Under the pieces are notes generated by a model. It was not told where the DNA came from, searched no databases, and saw nothing but the letters and a program-made list of their open reading frames with translations. Shown piece after piece: positions 1 through 9,756 of a stretch of DNA of 64,000 bases. The number at the start of each line of letters is the position of its first letter. Position 1 is the stretch's first letter. A program made the position numbers and the translations under genes. The stretch spans positions 372,001 through 436,000 of the forward strand of contig NZ_JABURY010000006.1 in assembly GCF_014489845.1 (NCBI RefSeq). Reading direction: 5' to 3'. Source of the stretch: Frischella japonica (GTDB lineage: Bacteria > Pseudomonadota > Gammaproteobacteria > Enterobacterales > Orbaceae).

Positions 1-1973
1 CGGCAATTAATATAACTAAATAGATATTGATCTTCACTTTGACAACATTCTAAAAAAAATTTACTCGCTTGTGGCAGATTATTTTTATTATCTTGATAAA
101 TGACACCCAACAAAAATTGAGCTAATTCAAAGGCCTGTTTATTAGCATTTTTGTCAATGTTTAAGTAATGCTGTTCTGCTTGATCGAGATTTTTTTCCTC
201 TATTTGAAAAATATAACCTAAATTTAGTTGTGCTTGGGAGTAAATCAAGGCGTTACTTTTATCAATGTTTAAGTAATGTTGTAGCGCAAGCGCAACATTT
301 TTTTTGTCAAATTGATAAATTTGGCCCAAATTAAATTGTGCTTGAGTATAAATTAACGGATCAACGCCATTTTCAATATTTAAGTAATGTTGTTGGGCTA
401 GCTCTAAATCATTCTTTTCGAATTGGTAGATTTGACCTAAATTAAATTGTGCTTGAATATATATTTTAGGATCATAAGTTTGATCTATATTGAGATAGTG
501 TATTTCAGCTTGCTCATAATCGGCTTCATTAAAATAAAACTGAGCTAATTCGAATTGTGCTTTAGTATAGGCTTTAGGATCATCTTGCTGAGCCACATTT
601 AAATAATGACGTTTAGCTTGTGCCAAATCTTTCCTATCATTTTGATATATCATACCTAAATTAAATTGTGATTTTGCATAAGCTTGCGGTTCATCATTTT
701 GCGTTACACTTGAATAATGGTATTGCGCTCGTTCAAGATCATTTTTTTCAAACTGATAAATATAACCTAAGTTGAATTGTGCTTTTGCATAAGCTTCACT
801 ATCATCATTTTTGGCAACATTTAAATAATGAAATTCGGCATATTCAAGATTATTTTTTTGAAATTGCTCAATATAACCCAAATTAAATTGCGCTTTTGCA
901 TAAGCTTCGCGGTCATCATATTTTTCAACATTTAAATAATAACGTTTAGCTTGTTCAAAATTATTTTTCTCAAATTGGTATATAAACCCTAGGTAGATTT
1001 GAGCCTTAGCAAAGGTTTCAGCATTATCAGCTCTTTTAATATTTAAATAATGTAATTCGGCTTGTTTAGGATCTTTTTTATCAAATTGATAAATTTCTGC
1101 TAAATTTAGTTGTGCCAACGCATATGCTTCAGGATCATCTGTTTGACTTATATTTAAATAGTGCTGCTCCGCCTGCTGAAAATTTTTTTTCTCATTAAGA
1201 CAAATTTGTGCTAAATTGAATTGAGCCTTTGCATAAAGTTCTGGATCGCCCTCTTTAATCACGCATGAATAATATTTTTCAGCCATTGCAAGATTATTTT
1301 TTTCCAGTTGATAAATCTCACCTAGACTAAATTGTGCTTTAGTATAATATTCAAGGTCATTTTCTTTCTTTATGTTCAAATAATGCTGTTCGGCTAATTC
1401 AAGGTTGTTTTTCTCATGTTGATAAATTTCAGCTAAATTAAATTGTGCTTTGGCATAAGTTTGTGTGTTATCGCTTTTCTTTATTTTTAAGTAATAGCGT
1501 TCGGCAAGTTCAAGATTATTTTTTTCCAGTTGGTAAATTTCAGCTAAATTATATTGTGCTCTGATATAAGCTTCGGCATAGTCGGTTTTATTAATATTCA
1601 AATAATAGCGTTCGGCAAGTTCAAGATTTTTTTTCTCAAACTGGTAAATTTTACCTAAATTAAACTGTGCTTGCGCATATATTTTAGCATTATCTTTTTT
1701 TTCTATGTTTAAATAATGTGATTCTGCTTTATCAAAGTTATTTTCTTCAACTCGATAAATATTTCCTAAATTAAATTGCGCTCTTGCAAAGGCTTTAGCA
1801 TTATCATCTTTGCTAATGCTTAAAAAATATTTTTCTGCTCGTCCGATATCTTCTTTATCAAAGTAATAAATGACACCCAATTCGGATTGGGCCTGTGCGT
1901 AACTCGCTTTACCATCTTTAAGCGTGATTTTTTTGAGTTGCCGAATTCTTTTGTCAATATTTTTTCCATCCAT
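1..1973 (-). CDS. Giant TPR/Sel1-like repeat protein, C-terminus beyond the window
   Basis: An open frame runs without a stop from ATG at 1973 to the left edge (657 codons seen). A short N-terminal head of about 25 residues is followed by 17 tandem units, nearly all 37 residues, with the pattern AxAQFNLGxIYQxEKNxLExAExHYLNI. Alternating small, Leu and aromatic positions are those of TPR or Sel1-like helical hairpins, so the protein is most likely an alpha-solenoid scaffold. There is no signal peptide, which suggests a cytoplasmic location. An AGGA sits just upstream of the start. It lies 57 bases downstream of the RadC-like gene on the same strand and is probably co-transcribed with it. The repeats are also clear in the DNA (period 111 bases), so copy number could change by recombination. 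Function unknown. Confidence 0.85.
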   Translation of the reverse strand, partial: MDGKNIDKRIRQLKKITLKDGKASYAQAQSELGVIYYFDKEDIGRAEKYFLSISKDDNAKAFARAQFNLGNIYRVEENNFDKAESHYLNIEKKDNAKIYAQAQFNLGKIYQFEKKNLELAERYYLNINKTDYAEAYIRAQYNLAEIYQLEKNNLELAERYYLKIKKSDNTQTYAKAQFNLAEIYQHEKNNLELAEQHYLNIKKENDLEYYTKAQFSLGEIYQLEKNNLAMAEKYYSCVIKEGDPELYAKAQFNLAQICLNEKKNFQQAEQHYLNISQTDDPEAYALAQLNLAEIYQFDKKDPKQAELHYLNIKRADNAETFAKAQIYLGFIYQFEKNNFEQAKRYYLNVEKYDDREAYAKAQFNLGYIEQFQKNNLEYAEFHYLNVAKNDDSEAYAKAQFNLGYIYQFEKNDLERAQYHYSSVTQNDEPQAYAKSQFNLGMIYQNDRKDLAQAKRHYLNVAQQDDPKAYTKAQFELAQFYFNEADYEQAEIHYLNIDQTYDPKIYIQAQFNLGQIYQFEKNDLELAQQHYLNIENGVDPLIYTQAQFNLGQIYQFDKKNVALALQHYLNIDKSNALIYSQAQLNLGYIFQIEEKNLDQAEQHYLNIDKNANKQAFELAQFLLGVIYQDNKNNLPQASKFFLECCQSEDQYLFSYINC

Positions 1974-2030
1974 TTTGATATCCTATTCTTTTTTCTTATG
2001 TTTAATCAAACATACATATAGTTTTCATTA

Positions 2031-2717
2031 TTATATAGGCGTAACTTTGAGTATTTTTTCTAATTGTTTTACTGTAATATTCAGTATTTTGGCAATCGTT
2101 TCCTGATCGACAGCTTTATTAATTAATTCTATTGCTAATAAAGTCGTTTGGGTTTTAGCTCGTTTTTCCGCTTCCTTAGCTGCTTTAGTTTTATCTTTTT
2201 CGACTGCTAATTTTTGTTTTGCTATCGCTTGTTCTTGTTTTCGGATTTGTTTAGCGATTTGGTAATTTGGTACATATTTTAAACTTTTTTCTAATTCTGT
2301 CATTAATTGTATCTGTCGAAAACTCAGATAGTTTTCGGGGGTAATTATCAAATGATCGACTAACGCTATATTTAATATTTTACCAACCTGAATAAGGCGA
2401 TCTGTAATATCTCTGTCTTCATTGGAAGGTGTTAAACGACCCGATGGATGATTATGTACCGCAATAAGGCGCGTTGCATTTTTCATGATCGCAACCCGAA
2501 ACACATTCATTGGCTCAACGGGAACTTCACGTACACTACCTAGAGCAATTAGTTCAATATAAAGAATAAATCCTGCTTCATTCAGACCAAGAATCCAAAA
2601 ATGTTCTTTATCTCTATCGATTTTATCATCACGTAATAATACTTTTTGCATGATATTAAAGACATCCTCAGTGCCTTCAATAAACTTTTTATCATTTTTG
2701 CCGAATTTTATTTCCAT
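2031..2717 (-). CDS. RadC-like JAB/JAMM (MPN) domain protein with charged C-terminal extension
   Basis: The central part is a RadC-type MPN domain: a Glu in LYIELIALGS is followed by the metal-binding signature HNHPSG, seven residues, then S-x-x-D, as in JAMM metallo-hydrolases and the short RadC family. The first domain residues line up with other short RadC-like proteins that begin near this Met, so ATG 2717 is chosen. ATG 2756 and TTG 2798 are in frame but have no better ribosome binding site. After the domain comes a Lys/Glu/Ala-rich coiled-coil stretch and then a terminal segment (ETIAKILNITVKQLEKIL) that resembles a small helix-turn-helix. The extension is not part of ordinary RadC. It is followed at 57 bases by the large repeat protein. 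The molecular role of RadC-family proteins is unsettled, so no precise function is claimed. Confidence 0.8.
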   Translation of the reverse strand: MEIKFGKNDKKFIEGTEDVFNIMQKVLLRDDKIDRDKEHFWILGLNEAGFILYIELIALGSVREVPVEPMNVFRVAIMKNATRLIAVHNHPSGRLTPSNEDRDITDRLIQVGKILNIALVDHLIITPENYLSFRQIQLMTELEKSLKYVPNYQIAKQIRKQEQAIAKQKLAVEKDKTKAAKEAEKRAKTQTTLLAIELINKAVDQETIAKILNITVKQLEKILKVTPI

Positions 2718-3294
2718 ATTTTGCCATAAATAAGGTATTTTAAAAATATAACACATTTTAGCAGTAAGTTTACTGTTAGCTAGTGAATTTACTTTCAAGG
2801 TTATAATTTTGCGATCTGGATTCTAATTTTAATCAATTTTTTCAAATTGTTGGAACATATAAACAGAAAAACTGTAAAATACAAGATTTAAATTATTTTG
2901 TAGTAAAATATAGCCTCTCGATAATCGTAATTATATAGTAATAATTTATTAACGATGGGTTTTTATATTCCATCGTATTATTGCGTAAAAAAGATTTATG
3001 TTTATATGTGATTACATGGAAATTTTTATTAGATGGGTTCAATTTTTTATGAACAAGATGATATCATTTCATAATGAAACCATAATTATTATCATGACTC
3101 TTGATAAATTTATTAAATCAATATGTTATAAGTAAAATTTAACATAGATTTTATTTTCTATGTCTAAGGAAAAGAATGGCGTTGAACGTTATAAATTATT
3201 GCAATGATTAATTATTGTTATTTCCCTTGAATTTATAAAATTTAAGCCAATATAATAGGGTAATCTTTTTAAAATACTTTATAAAGGTATTGTC
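2718..3294. other. AT-rich intergenic region between the divergent radC-like gene and prlC
   Basis: About 580 bases with no credible coding sequence. It must hold the promoters of the two divergent units, but I cannot single out convincing -35/-10 pairs because nearly the whole stretch is A/T. An AAAGG ribosome binding site precedes prlC. Nothing repeat-like or RNA-like was seen. Confidence 0.5.
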
Positions 3295-5334
3295 ATGACA
3301 AACCCATTATTAATCCAATCAGAATTGCCGTTGTTTTCTAAAATTAAACCTGAACATGTTGTGCCGGCTGTTAAACAGACGATTAGTGATTGCCGTGAGG
3401 TAATTGAACGTGTAGTAAATCAAGATCATTATACGTGGAATAATCTGATTCAACCCATTGATGAAGCCGAGGAAAAATTTAATCGAGTTTGGTCGCCAGT
3501 CAGTCATTTAAATTCTGTTAAAAATAGCCCAGAACTGCGAGAAGCTTATGAAACGTGTTTACCTTTATTATCCGAGTATAGTACTTGGCTTGGTCAACAT
3601 AAGGGGCTTTATCAAGCTTATAAAACATTAAAATCTAGCGTGGAATTTAATCAATTAACCAAGGCGCAAAAGAAAGCTATTAACGATGCTTTACTCCAAT
3701 TTAAATTATCGGGTATTGGTCTACCTGAAGCACAACAAAAACGCTATGGTGAAATTGTCGCTAAACTATCAGAATTATCTTCAAACTATAGCAATAATGT
3801 GTTGGATGCCACAATGGGGTGGACTAAATTGATCACTAATCCTGATGAACTAGCTGGCTTACCAGAAAATGCATTAGCAGCTGCCAAAGCTCAAGCGTCA
3901 GCTAAAGGTCAAGAAGGTTGGTTACTGACATTAGATATGCCAAGCTATATACCGGTGATGATGTATTGTGATAACCGGGATTTGCGCTATGAAATGTATT
4001 ACGCTTATACTACACGCGCTTCAGATCAAGGACCAAATGCTAATAAATGGGACAATACCGATAATATAAAACAAATTTTAGCGTTACGTCATGAATTAGC
4101 TCAATTATTGGGATTTGACAGCTATGCTCATAAATCTTTAGCCACTAAAATGGCGAAGCGACCAGAGCAAGTGCTTGCTTTCTTAACCGATTTAGCCGAA
4201 AAAGCCAAGCCTCAAGGCGAAGAAGAATTAGTCCAGCTTAAACGTTATGCTTATGAGTTTTTTGGTGCCAGTGATATTCAACCGTGGGATATCAGTTATT
4301 ATAGCGAAAAGCAGAAACAATTCTTATATACAATAAATGATGAGGAATTGCGCCCTTATTTTCCAGAAGAGCGTGTTATTAGTGGCTTATTCGAGGTGGT
4401 TAACCGTATATTTGGCATTACCGTTAAAGAACGTAAAGGCGTTGAAGTATGGTCTCCTGAAGTACGTTTCTTTGATCTATTTGATAAACAAGGTCAATAT
4501 AAAGCGAGTTTTTACTTAGACTTATACGCTCGTGAAAATAAGCGTGGTGGTGCATGGATGGATGATTATATTGGTCAGATGCGATTTGCCGATGGACATT
4601 TACAAAAACCGGTTGCTTATTTAACCTGTAATTTTAATCGCCCCGTTGATGATAAGCCAGCATTATTTACCCATAATGAAGTGACTACTTTATTCCATGA
4701 GTTTGGTCATGGTTTACACCATATGCTAACCGAAATCGAAACCTCTTCAGTTGCTGGCATCAATGGTGTGCCATGGGATGCGGTGGAGTTACCAAGTCAA
4801 TTTTTAGAAAATTGGTGTTGGCAGCCCGAAGCTTTAGCCTTTATTTCAGGACATTATCAGACAGGTAAACCTTTACCTAATGATATGCTAAATAAAATGT
4901 TGGATGCTAAGAATTTTCAGGCTGCGCTATTTATTTTACGGCAATTAGAATTTGGCTTATTTGATTTCCGTTTACATGCAGAATATTCACCTCAACAAGG
5001 GGCATTAATTATGGAAACGTTACAGCAGGTTCGAAAACTTGTTGCCGTGACACCAACAGTTGAATGGGGACGATTTCCACATGCCTTTAATCATATATTT
5101 GCAGGTGGTTATGCTGCTGGTTACTATAGCTACTTATGGGCTGAAGTTTTATCTGCCGATGCGTTTTCCCGTTTTGAAGAAGAAGGTATTTTTAATGTTA
5201 AAACGGGAAATGACTTCCTTGATCATATTTTATCGCAAGGTGGTAGTGATGAGCCGATGGTGTTATTTAAAAACTTCCGCGGTCGAGAGCCTAAACTTGA
5301 TGCACTATTACATCATTATGGCATTAAAGCCTAA
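3295..5334 (+). CDS. prlC: Oligopeptidase A (M3 family zinc metallopeptidase)
   Basis: A cytoplasmic thimet-oligopeptidase-type enzyme that degrades short peptides, including cleaved signal peptides. The zinc site is visible: HEFGH at residues 468-472, and the third ligand Glu498 in VELPSQF, spaced as in thimet oligopeptidase. At 679 residues it matches the E. coli enzyme (680). ATG 3295 has an AAAGG ribosome binding site. The next gene is rsmJ, 30 bases downstream, the same pair found in E. coli, so they are probably one operon. No anomalies seen. Confidence 0.97.
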   Translation: MTNPLLIQSELPLFSKIKPEHVVPAVKQTISDCREVIERVVNQDHYTWNNLIQPIDEAEEKFNRVWSPVSHLNSVKNSPELREAYETCLPLLSEYSTWLGQHKGLYQAYKTLKSSVEFNQLTKAQKKAINDALLQFKLSGIGLPEAQQKRYGEIVAKLSELSSNYSNNVLDATMGWTKLITNPDELAGLPENALAAAKAQASAKGQEGWLLTLDMPSYIPVMMYCDNRDLRYEMYYAYTTRASDQGPNANKWDNTDNIKQILALRHELAQLLGFDSYAHKSLATKMAKRPEQVLAFLTDLAEKAKPQGEEELVQLKRYAYEFFGASDIQPWDISYYSEKQKQFLYTINDEELRPYFPEERVISGLFEVVNRIFGITVKERKGVEVWSPEVRFFDLFDKQGQYKASFYLDLYARENKRGGAWMDDYIGQMRFADGHLQKPVAYLTCNFNRPVDDKPALFTHNEVTTLFHEFGHGLHHMLTEIETSSVAGINGVPWDAVELPSQFLENWCWQPEALAFISGHYQTGKPLPNDMLNKMLDAKNFQAALFILRQLEFGLFDFRLHAEYSPQQGALIMETLQQVRKLVAVTPTVEWGRFPHAFNHIFAGGYAAGYYSYLWAEVLSADAFSRFEEEGIFNVKTGNDFLDHILSQGGSDEPMVLFKNFRGREPKLDALLHHYGIKA

Positions 5335-5364
5335 TTGAATAGTAATTAAGGACTCTTTTGATTC

Positions 5365-6081
5365 ATGAACTTGTTTGAACAAGCTAATCATTGGTTGGCT
5401 GAACATCAGCTTGATAAGATTTTTAAATTATCAAATGATAATGGTTATTTAACGTTATTTAAAATTGATGAACCAAAATTAGGTGGTATTTTCGTTGATT
5501 TTATTGGTGGCGCATCAGCCCATCGCCGGCGCTATGGTGGTGGTAGGGGGGAGGCCATTGCCAAAGCGGTTGGTATCAAAGGCGATTATTTACCAACGGT
5601 GCTTGATGCTACCGCTGGACTTGGGCGAGATGCTTTTGTATTAGCCGCTATTGGCTGTCATGTGACTATGTTTGAACGTCATCCGGTAGTGGTTGCATTG
5701 CTAGATGATGGTTTAAAACGTGCTTATCTTGACCATGAAATCGGAGAAAGATTACAACAGCTATTGACGTTATTTCACAATAATATTTTAAATAGTCTAA
5801 CTAATATGCCTGAAAAAGTGGATGTTGTGTATTTAGACCCTATGTTTCCTCATCGTCAAAAAACAGCGTTAGTTAAAAAAGAGATGCGAGTTTTCCAACA
5901 TTTGGTTGGCAGTGATAATGATGCTGACGGATTATTGTCTTTGGCACGACATATAGCTAAAAAACGGGTAGTGGTTAAACGTCCTGATTATGCGGATTAC
6001 TTAGATAAGCAAAAACCTGTTTCCTCAATCAAAACGAAGAGTCATCGTTTTGATATCTATGCACCAATCGTCAATGATTGA
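5365..6081 (+). CDS. rsmJ: 16S rRNA (guanine1516-N2)-methyltransferase
   Basis: An S-adenosylmethionine-dependent methyltransferase of the small ribosomal subunit RNA. The SAM-binding motif [11 protein letters not shown] lies at residues 81-91, and the catalytic-type motif DPMFPH is near residue 152. The N-terminal IDFVGGxxxHRRxxGGGRGE-type segment typical of RsmJ (YhiQ) is present in the form [18 protein letters not shown]. The length of 238 is slightly below E. coli (250). It follows prlC by 30 bases, as in E. coli, which supports both the identity and co-transcription. Confidence 0.95.
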   Translation: MNLFEQANHWLAEHQLDKIFKLSNDNGYLTLFKIDEPKLGGIFVDFIGGASAHRRRYGGGRGEAIAKAVGIKGDYLPTVLDATAGLGRDAFVLAAIGCHVTMFERHPVVVALLDDGLKRAYLDHEIGERLQQLLTLFHNNILNSLTNMPEKVDVVYLDPMFPHRQKTALVKKEMRVFQHLVGSDNDADGLLSLARHIAKKRVVVKRPDYADYLDKQKPVSSIKTKSHRFDIYAPIVND

Positions 6082-6270
6082 AAGTAATTATTGTTACTTA
6101 CATTAGGTAATCAATATGTATATCTCCCAATATTGCCTCTTACTAAGTAAAAATTAATTAAGTTTGGTGTTTTTTACAAGATAATGTTTTGTTATGCATT
6201 TTTTTCTGCCATAATTTGCAGCGAAAATTGTCTTGTTTACAATTAACTTTATAATTTGAGGAATTACACC

Positions 6271-7089
6271 ATGCATAAGACCAATGATATTCAAGAAGCG
6301 GTCAACTATATACAAAAATTAACTGATATTAAACCTAGTATTGGTATTATATTGGGATCAGGTCTTGGTCCTTTTGCCGATACCTTAGAAAATGCTGTTC
6401 GTATTCCTTACGATAATATTCCTCATTTTGCCCAATCTGCTGCCGTGGGGCATGCTAATGAATTAGTCATTGGTGAAATCGCCGGTAAAAAAGTTGTTGC
6501 CATGAAAGGTCGTTTTCATTATTACGAAGGATTTACTTTGGATCAGGTTACGTTCCCTGTACGAGTAATGAAAATGCTTGGTGTTGAAAAACTTATCATA
6601 ACCAATGCATGTGGGGCAGTGAATACTGAATTTGCGCCAGGTGACTTAATGTTAATTACCGATCATATCAATTTAACAGCGAATAACCCACTTATCGGAC
6701 CAAATAATCCAGAACTTGGCGTTCGTTTTTTAGATGTTAGCGAAGTTTATAGCAAAAAATTACGATCGATTGTGGCAGATGTAGCTAAAGAAATGCATAT
6801 CACCTTACGCCATGGTGTTTATGCTTGGTGGACTGGTCCTACTTACGAAACTCCGGCCGAAGTACGTATGATACGTGTTCTTGGTGCTGATGCGGTTGGT
6901 ATGTCGACCGTACCTGAGGCCATTATTGCCCGCCATTCTGGTATTGAAACGGTGGGAATTTCTTGTTTAACTAATATGGCTTGTGGCATTTTAGATCAAC
7001 CATTAGGTCATGAAGAAGTGATCGAAACGGCGGAAAGAGTCAAATCGACATTCTTAAAACTTGTTACCCAAACAATTGCTAAATTTTAA
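6271..7089 (+). CDS. Purine-nucleoside phosphorylase (trimeric PNP-II/XapA-like family)
   Basis: Phosphorolyses purine nucleosides to base plus ribose-1-phosphate. Phosphate-binding GSGLG is at residues 29-33, and KGRFHYYEG, TNACG and a GPTYETPAE segment followed by VGMS are family hallmarks. The 272-residue length fits the trimeric, mammalian-type PNPs such as E. coli XapA. ATG 6271 is used because GAGG lies 9 bases upstream; the in-frame TTG at 6256 would put the ribosome binding site inside the gene. The nucleoside permease gene follows after 75 bases, so the pair forms a purine-nucleoside salvage unit like xapAB. Whether it prefers xanthosine cannot be told from sequence alone. Confidence 0.93.
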   Translation: MHKTNDIQEAVNYIQKLTDIKPSIGIILGSGLGPFADTLENAVRIPYDNIPHFAQSAAVGHANELVIGEIAGKKVVAMKGRFHYYEGFTLDQVTFPVRVMKMLGVEKLIITNACGAVNTEFAPGDLMLITDHINLTANNPLIGPNNPELGVRFLDVSEVYSKKLRSIVADVAKEMHITLRHGVYAWWTGPTYETPAEVRMIRVLGADAVGMSTVPEAIIARHSGIETVGISCLTNMACGILDQPLGHEEVIETAERVKSTFLKLVTQTIAKF

Positions 7090-7105
7090 TGTCAATTATT
7101 GCTAT

Positions 7106-7134
7106 GTTGATATTTCTATCACGGAAATATCAAC
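7106..7134 (+). other. Intercistronic 11-bp perfect hairpin
   Basis: Arms 7106-7116 and 7124-7134 (GTTGATATTTC and its complement) enclose a 7-base loop between the phosphorylase and permease genes. An A-run rather than a T-run follows on the plus strand. It is therefore a poor terminator in this direction and may instead stabilise mRNA or attenuate the downstream gene. Confidence 0.6.
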
Positions 7135-7164
7135 AAAAAATATAATAACAGCTAGGATAGAATA

Positions 7165-8397
7165 ATGGATATTAAGTGCCGCTTAAAAGTCATGTTATTT
7201 TTACAGTATTTTATTTGGGGATGTTGGCTGATAACACTGGGAGCTTATATGAATAAAACATTAGGCTTTTCAGGAACTGAAGTTGGCTTAGTGTTTAGTT
7301 CAAAAGGAATGGCTGCAATATTTGCTCCATTAATCATTGGTATTATTGCTGATAAGTTTATACCTGCTAAATATCTCTATATGTTATGTCATTTAATTGG
7401 TGCCATATCATTGTTTTATGCGGCATCAGTCACCGATTCACAGATTATGTTTTTAGTAATGCTAGTAAATATGATGGTATTTATGCCAACAATCGCATTA
7501 TCGAATTCGATCAGTTATATTACATTAGCCAAAGAAAAATTAGATACAGTAGCCGTATTTCCTAAAATTCGGGTTTTTGGTACTGTAGGTTTCATTATAG
7601 CAATGTGGATAATTAGCCTTATGAAATTTGAACTTAGTAAAGTTCAATTATATATGGCATCAGCAGCATCACTAGTGCTGGTGATTTATTCAGCGACGCT
7701 TCCTGTTGTGCCTTTAGCGAAAAAACCAAGTCAGTCATGGATCACTTCGTTAGGACTTGATGCCTTTGTGTTATTCAAAAAACCAACAATGGCCGTATTC
7801 TTTTTATTTGCTATGTTACTGGGTGCGGTTTTACAAATTACCAATACGTTTGGTGGTACGTTCTTACGCGATTTTGGTTCTAACCCAGCTTATCAAGATA
7901 GTTTAGTTGTTCAATATTCAGCAATTTTACTCTCGGTATCGCAAATGGCTGAAATAGGATTTATTTTAGTTATTCCTTTCTTTTTACAACGTTTCGGTAT
8001 TAAGAAAGTGATGATTATCAGTATGTTAGCATGGACGTTGCGATTTGGTTTATTTGCTTTTGGCGATCCTTCACCAATTGGATTTGGCTTACTTATACTA
8101 TCCATGATTGTTTACGGCTGTGCTTTTGACTTTTTTAATATTTCTGGATCGATTTTTATTGAAAAAGAGGTATCACCAACCATTCGCTCGAGTGCGCAAG
8201 GTTTGTATATGACTATCGTTAACGGTATTGGTGCGATGATAGGTGCTATCGTCAGCGGTAAAGTGGTTGATATATTTACCCATGATGGAATAAAAGATTG
8301 GCATACAATTTGGCTGATTTTTGCAGGTTATTCGTTAGCCTTAGCGGTAGTTTTCTGTTTTACATTTCATTATAAATCCAATTCTAACGCTATATAA
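7165..8397 (+). CDS. nupG: Nucleoside:H+ symporter (NupG/XapB family, MFS)
   Basis: An inner-membrane nucleoside importer of 410 residues with about 12 predicted membrane helices. Extended identity to E. coli NupG can be recognised by eye, for example FLQYFIWGCWLITLGAYM near the N-terminus, LGLDAFVLF in the middle and SMIVYGCAFDFFNISGS in the C-terminal half. XapB is nearly as similar. The adjacent purine-nucleoside phosphorylase makes import coupled to phosphorolysis likely. AGGA precedes ATG 7165. A strong stem-loop follows the gene. Confidence 0.93.
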   Translation: MDIKCRLKVMLFLQYFIWGCWLITLGAYMNKTLGFSGTEVGLVFSSKGMAAIFAPLIIGIIADKFIPAKYLYMLCHLIGAISLFYAASVTDSQIMFLVMLVNMMVFMPTIALSNSISYITLAKEKLDTVAVFPKIRVFGTVGFIIAMWIISLMKFELSKVQLYMASAASLVLVIYSATLPVVPLAKKPSQSWITSLGLDAFVLFKKPTMAVFFLFAMLLGAVLQITNTFGGTFLRDFGSNPAYQDSLVVQYSAILLSVSQMAEIGFILVIPFFLQRFGIKKVMIISMLAWTLRFGLFAFGDPSPIGFGLLILSMIVYGCAFDFFNISGSIFIEKEVSPTIRSSAQGLYMTIVNGIGAMIGAIVSGKVVDIFTHDGIKDWHTIWLIFAGYSLALAVVFCFTFHYKSNSNAI

Positions 8398-8426
8398 CAT
8401 CACAAATTAAATATATTTTTTTATTT

Positions 8427-8470
8427 AACGTTAATATCGGTATTGTAACAATACTGATATTAACGTTTTG
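8427..8470 (+). terminator. Long stem-loop after the nucleoside permease gene
   Basis: Arms 8427-8445 and 8449-8467 pair over 19 positions (one G-T wobble) around a TAA loop and are followed by a short T stretch. This is a likely rho-independent terminator for the nucleoside salvage unit. Confidence 0.7.
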
Positions 8471-8655
8471 CGGTTAAAAATCGGGATAGCATTGTAATAA
8501 TAGCGTACCCGTTAACTTTATTTCGATTGAATAGCTTAATGTCAATATCACTTTTATCGTGTAATTTTTATTTAATTTTTTTAATTAGCATCATAATTGA
8601 ATTGATTTTTTAGCGGTTAATCCGGTAAAAATAGTTTAAATAGTAGGTATAAAGT

Positions 8656-9561
8656 ATGAAACAACGTTTTTGGGGCGGTGCACTTGTTTTTTTAGGTGCA
8701 TGTAGTTTTGGAGTATTATCATCAATCGTTAAGACCGCCTACAAAGCTGGTTATACATTAGGTCAAGTAACCGGTGTTCAAAATTTATTTGGTATGTTAA
8801 TGTTATGGATTTTATACATTGTTTATAAATTTTTTAGACATTCATCTTTAGCATTGACTGTAAAGCAGCAAACAACCAAAAATTGGCAAGTCTGTTTAGC
8901 GGGCATTTTTCCATGTTTAGTCGCCATTTTCTATTATCAGTGTGTTCAATTGGTTCCTGCATCAATTGCTATTATCCTATTAATGCAATATTTATGGATA
9001 AGTGTAATTGTGGATTATCTACGCTTCAGAAATAAACCCTCATTACCACAAATCATTGCCGTGGTAATGATTATTGGTGGTAGTATCTTTGCGGCTGGTA
9101 TATTTAATCAAAATATAACTCTTAACATAAAAGGATATATATTCGGTTTTTTAGCTGCGATTACTTATACTTTATTCATTATTACCAGTAACCGAGTGGG
9201 TGTTGACTTGCCTACGCTAAAAAAGAGTGCTTTGATGATTACCGGAGCATGTATTTTAGGATTTATTATTTTTCCACCTATATTTTTATTGCAATTTGCT
9301 TGGGATGAAAAACTATATCAATGGGGTTTATTACTCGCATTATTAGGCACCGTGATCCCGCCGTTTTTATTTGCAATTGGGATCCCTAAAGTCGGTATTT
9401 CGGTCAGTGCAATATTAACTGCGGTCGAATTACCAGTTGCGGTATTGGCTTCTTATTTTTATTTAAACGAATCAGTCAATGCCAGCCAGTGGTTAGGTGT
9501 TTTGATCATATTAATCGCAATTGTTGCTTCGAATTTATTTGTAGCTAAAAAATTAAAATAG
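8656..9561 (+). CDS. EamA/DMT-family transporter
   Basis: A 301-residue integral membrane protein with ten predicted helices arranged as two EamA repeats (about residues 7-147 and 155-298), ending in the family's usual Lys-rich tail. The first repeat starts with a small-residue-rich helix (GGALVFLGACSFGVLSS), and the second ends with a GVLIILIAIVASN helix. Members export or import amino acids, drugs or metabolites; the substrate cannot be inferred. It is preceded by the terminator after nupG and followed by a long non-coding stretch, so it appears monocistronic. A weak TAGG lies before ATG 8656. Confidence 0.88.
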   Translation: MKQRFWGGALVFLGACSFGVLSSIVKTAYKAGYTLGQVTGVQNLFGMLMLWILYIVYKFFRHSSLALTVKQQTTKNWQVCLAGIFPCLVAIFYYQCVQLVPASIAIILLMQYLWISVIVDYLRFRNKPSLPQIIAVVMIIGGSIFAAGIFNQNITLNIKGYIFGFLAAITYTLFIITSNRVGVDLPTLKKSALMITGACILGFIIFPPIFLLQFAWDEKLYQWGLLLALLGTVIPPFLFAIGIPKVGISVSAILTAVELPVAVLASYFYLNESVNASQWLGVLIILIAIVASNLFVAKKLK

Positions 9562-9756
9562 AACCTTGTTTGTTAAATTGTGACGATTGTTTTGGACATA
9601 AATTGTGAAAATGTAATATTTAAAATTTTTGTTGTGCCAGAATCTAACACTGCTGATTCCGCGATGCTTATTGCTAGCATTAAGGACGCCGTTGGACCTT
9701 CCGTCTTTGTCAAATTTTAATGTATCGCGCATAATTTGCTGCTGGCAAAGCACAGG

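Noticed and set aside
1-1973. Regular 111-base repetition as a CRISPR or satellite array
   Set aside because: The period is a multiple of three, one frame is open throughout and the variation is codon-like, so it is a protein repeat.
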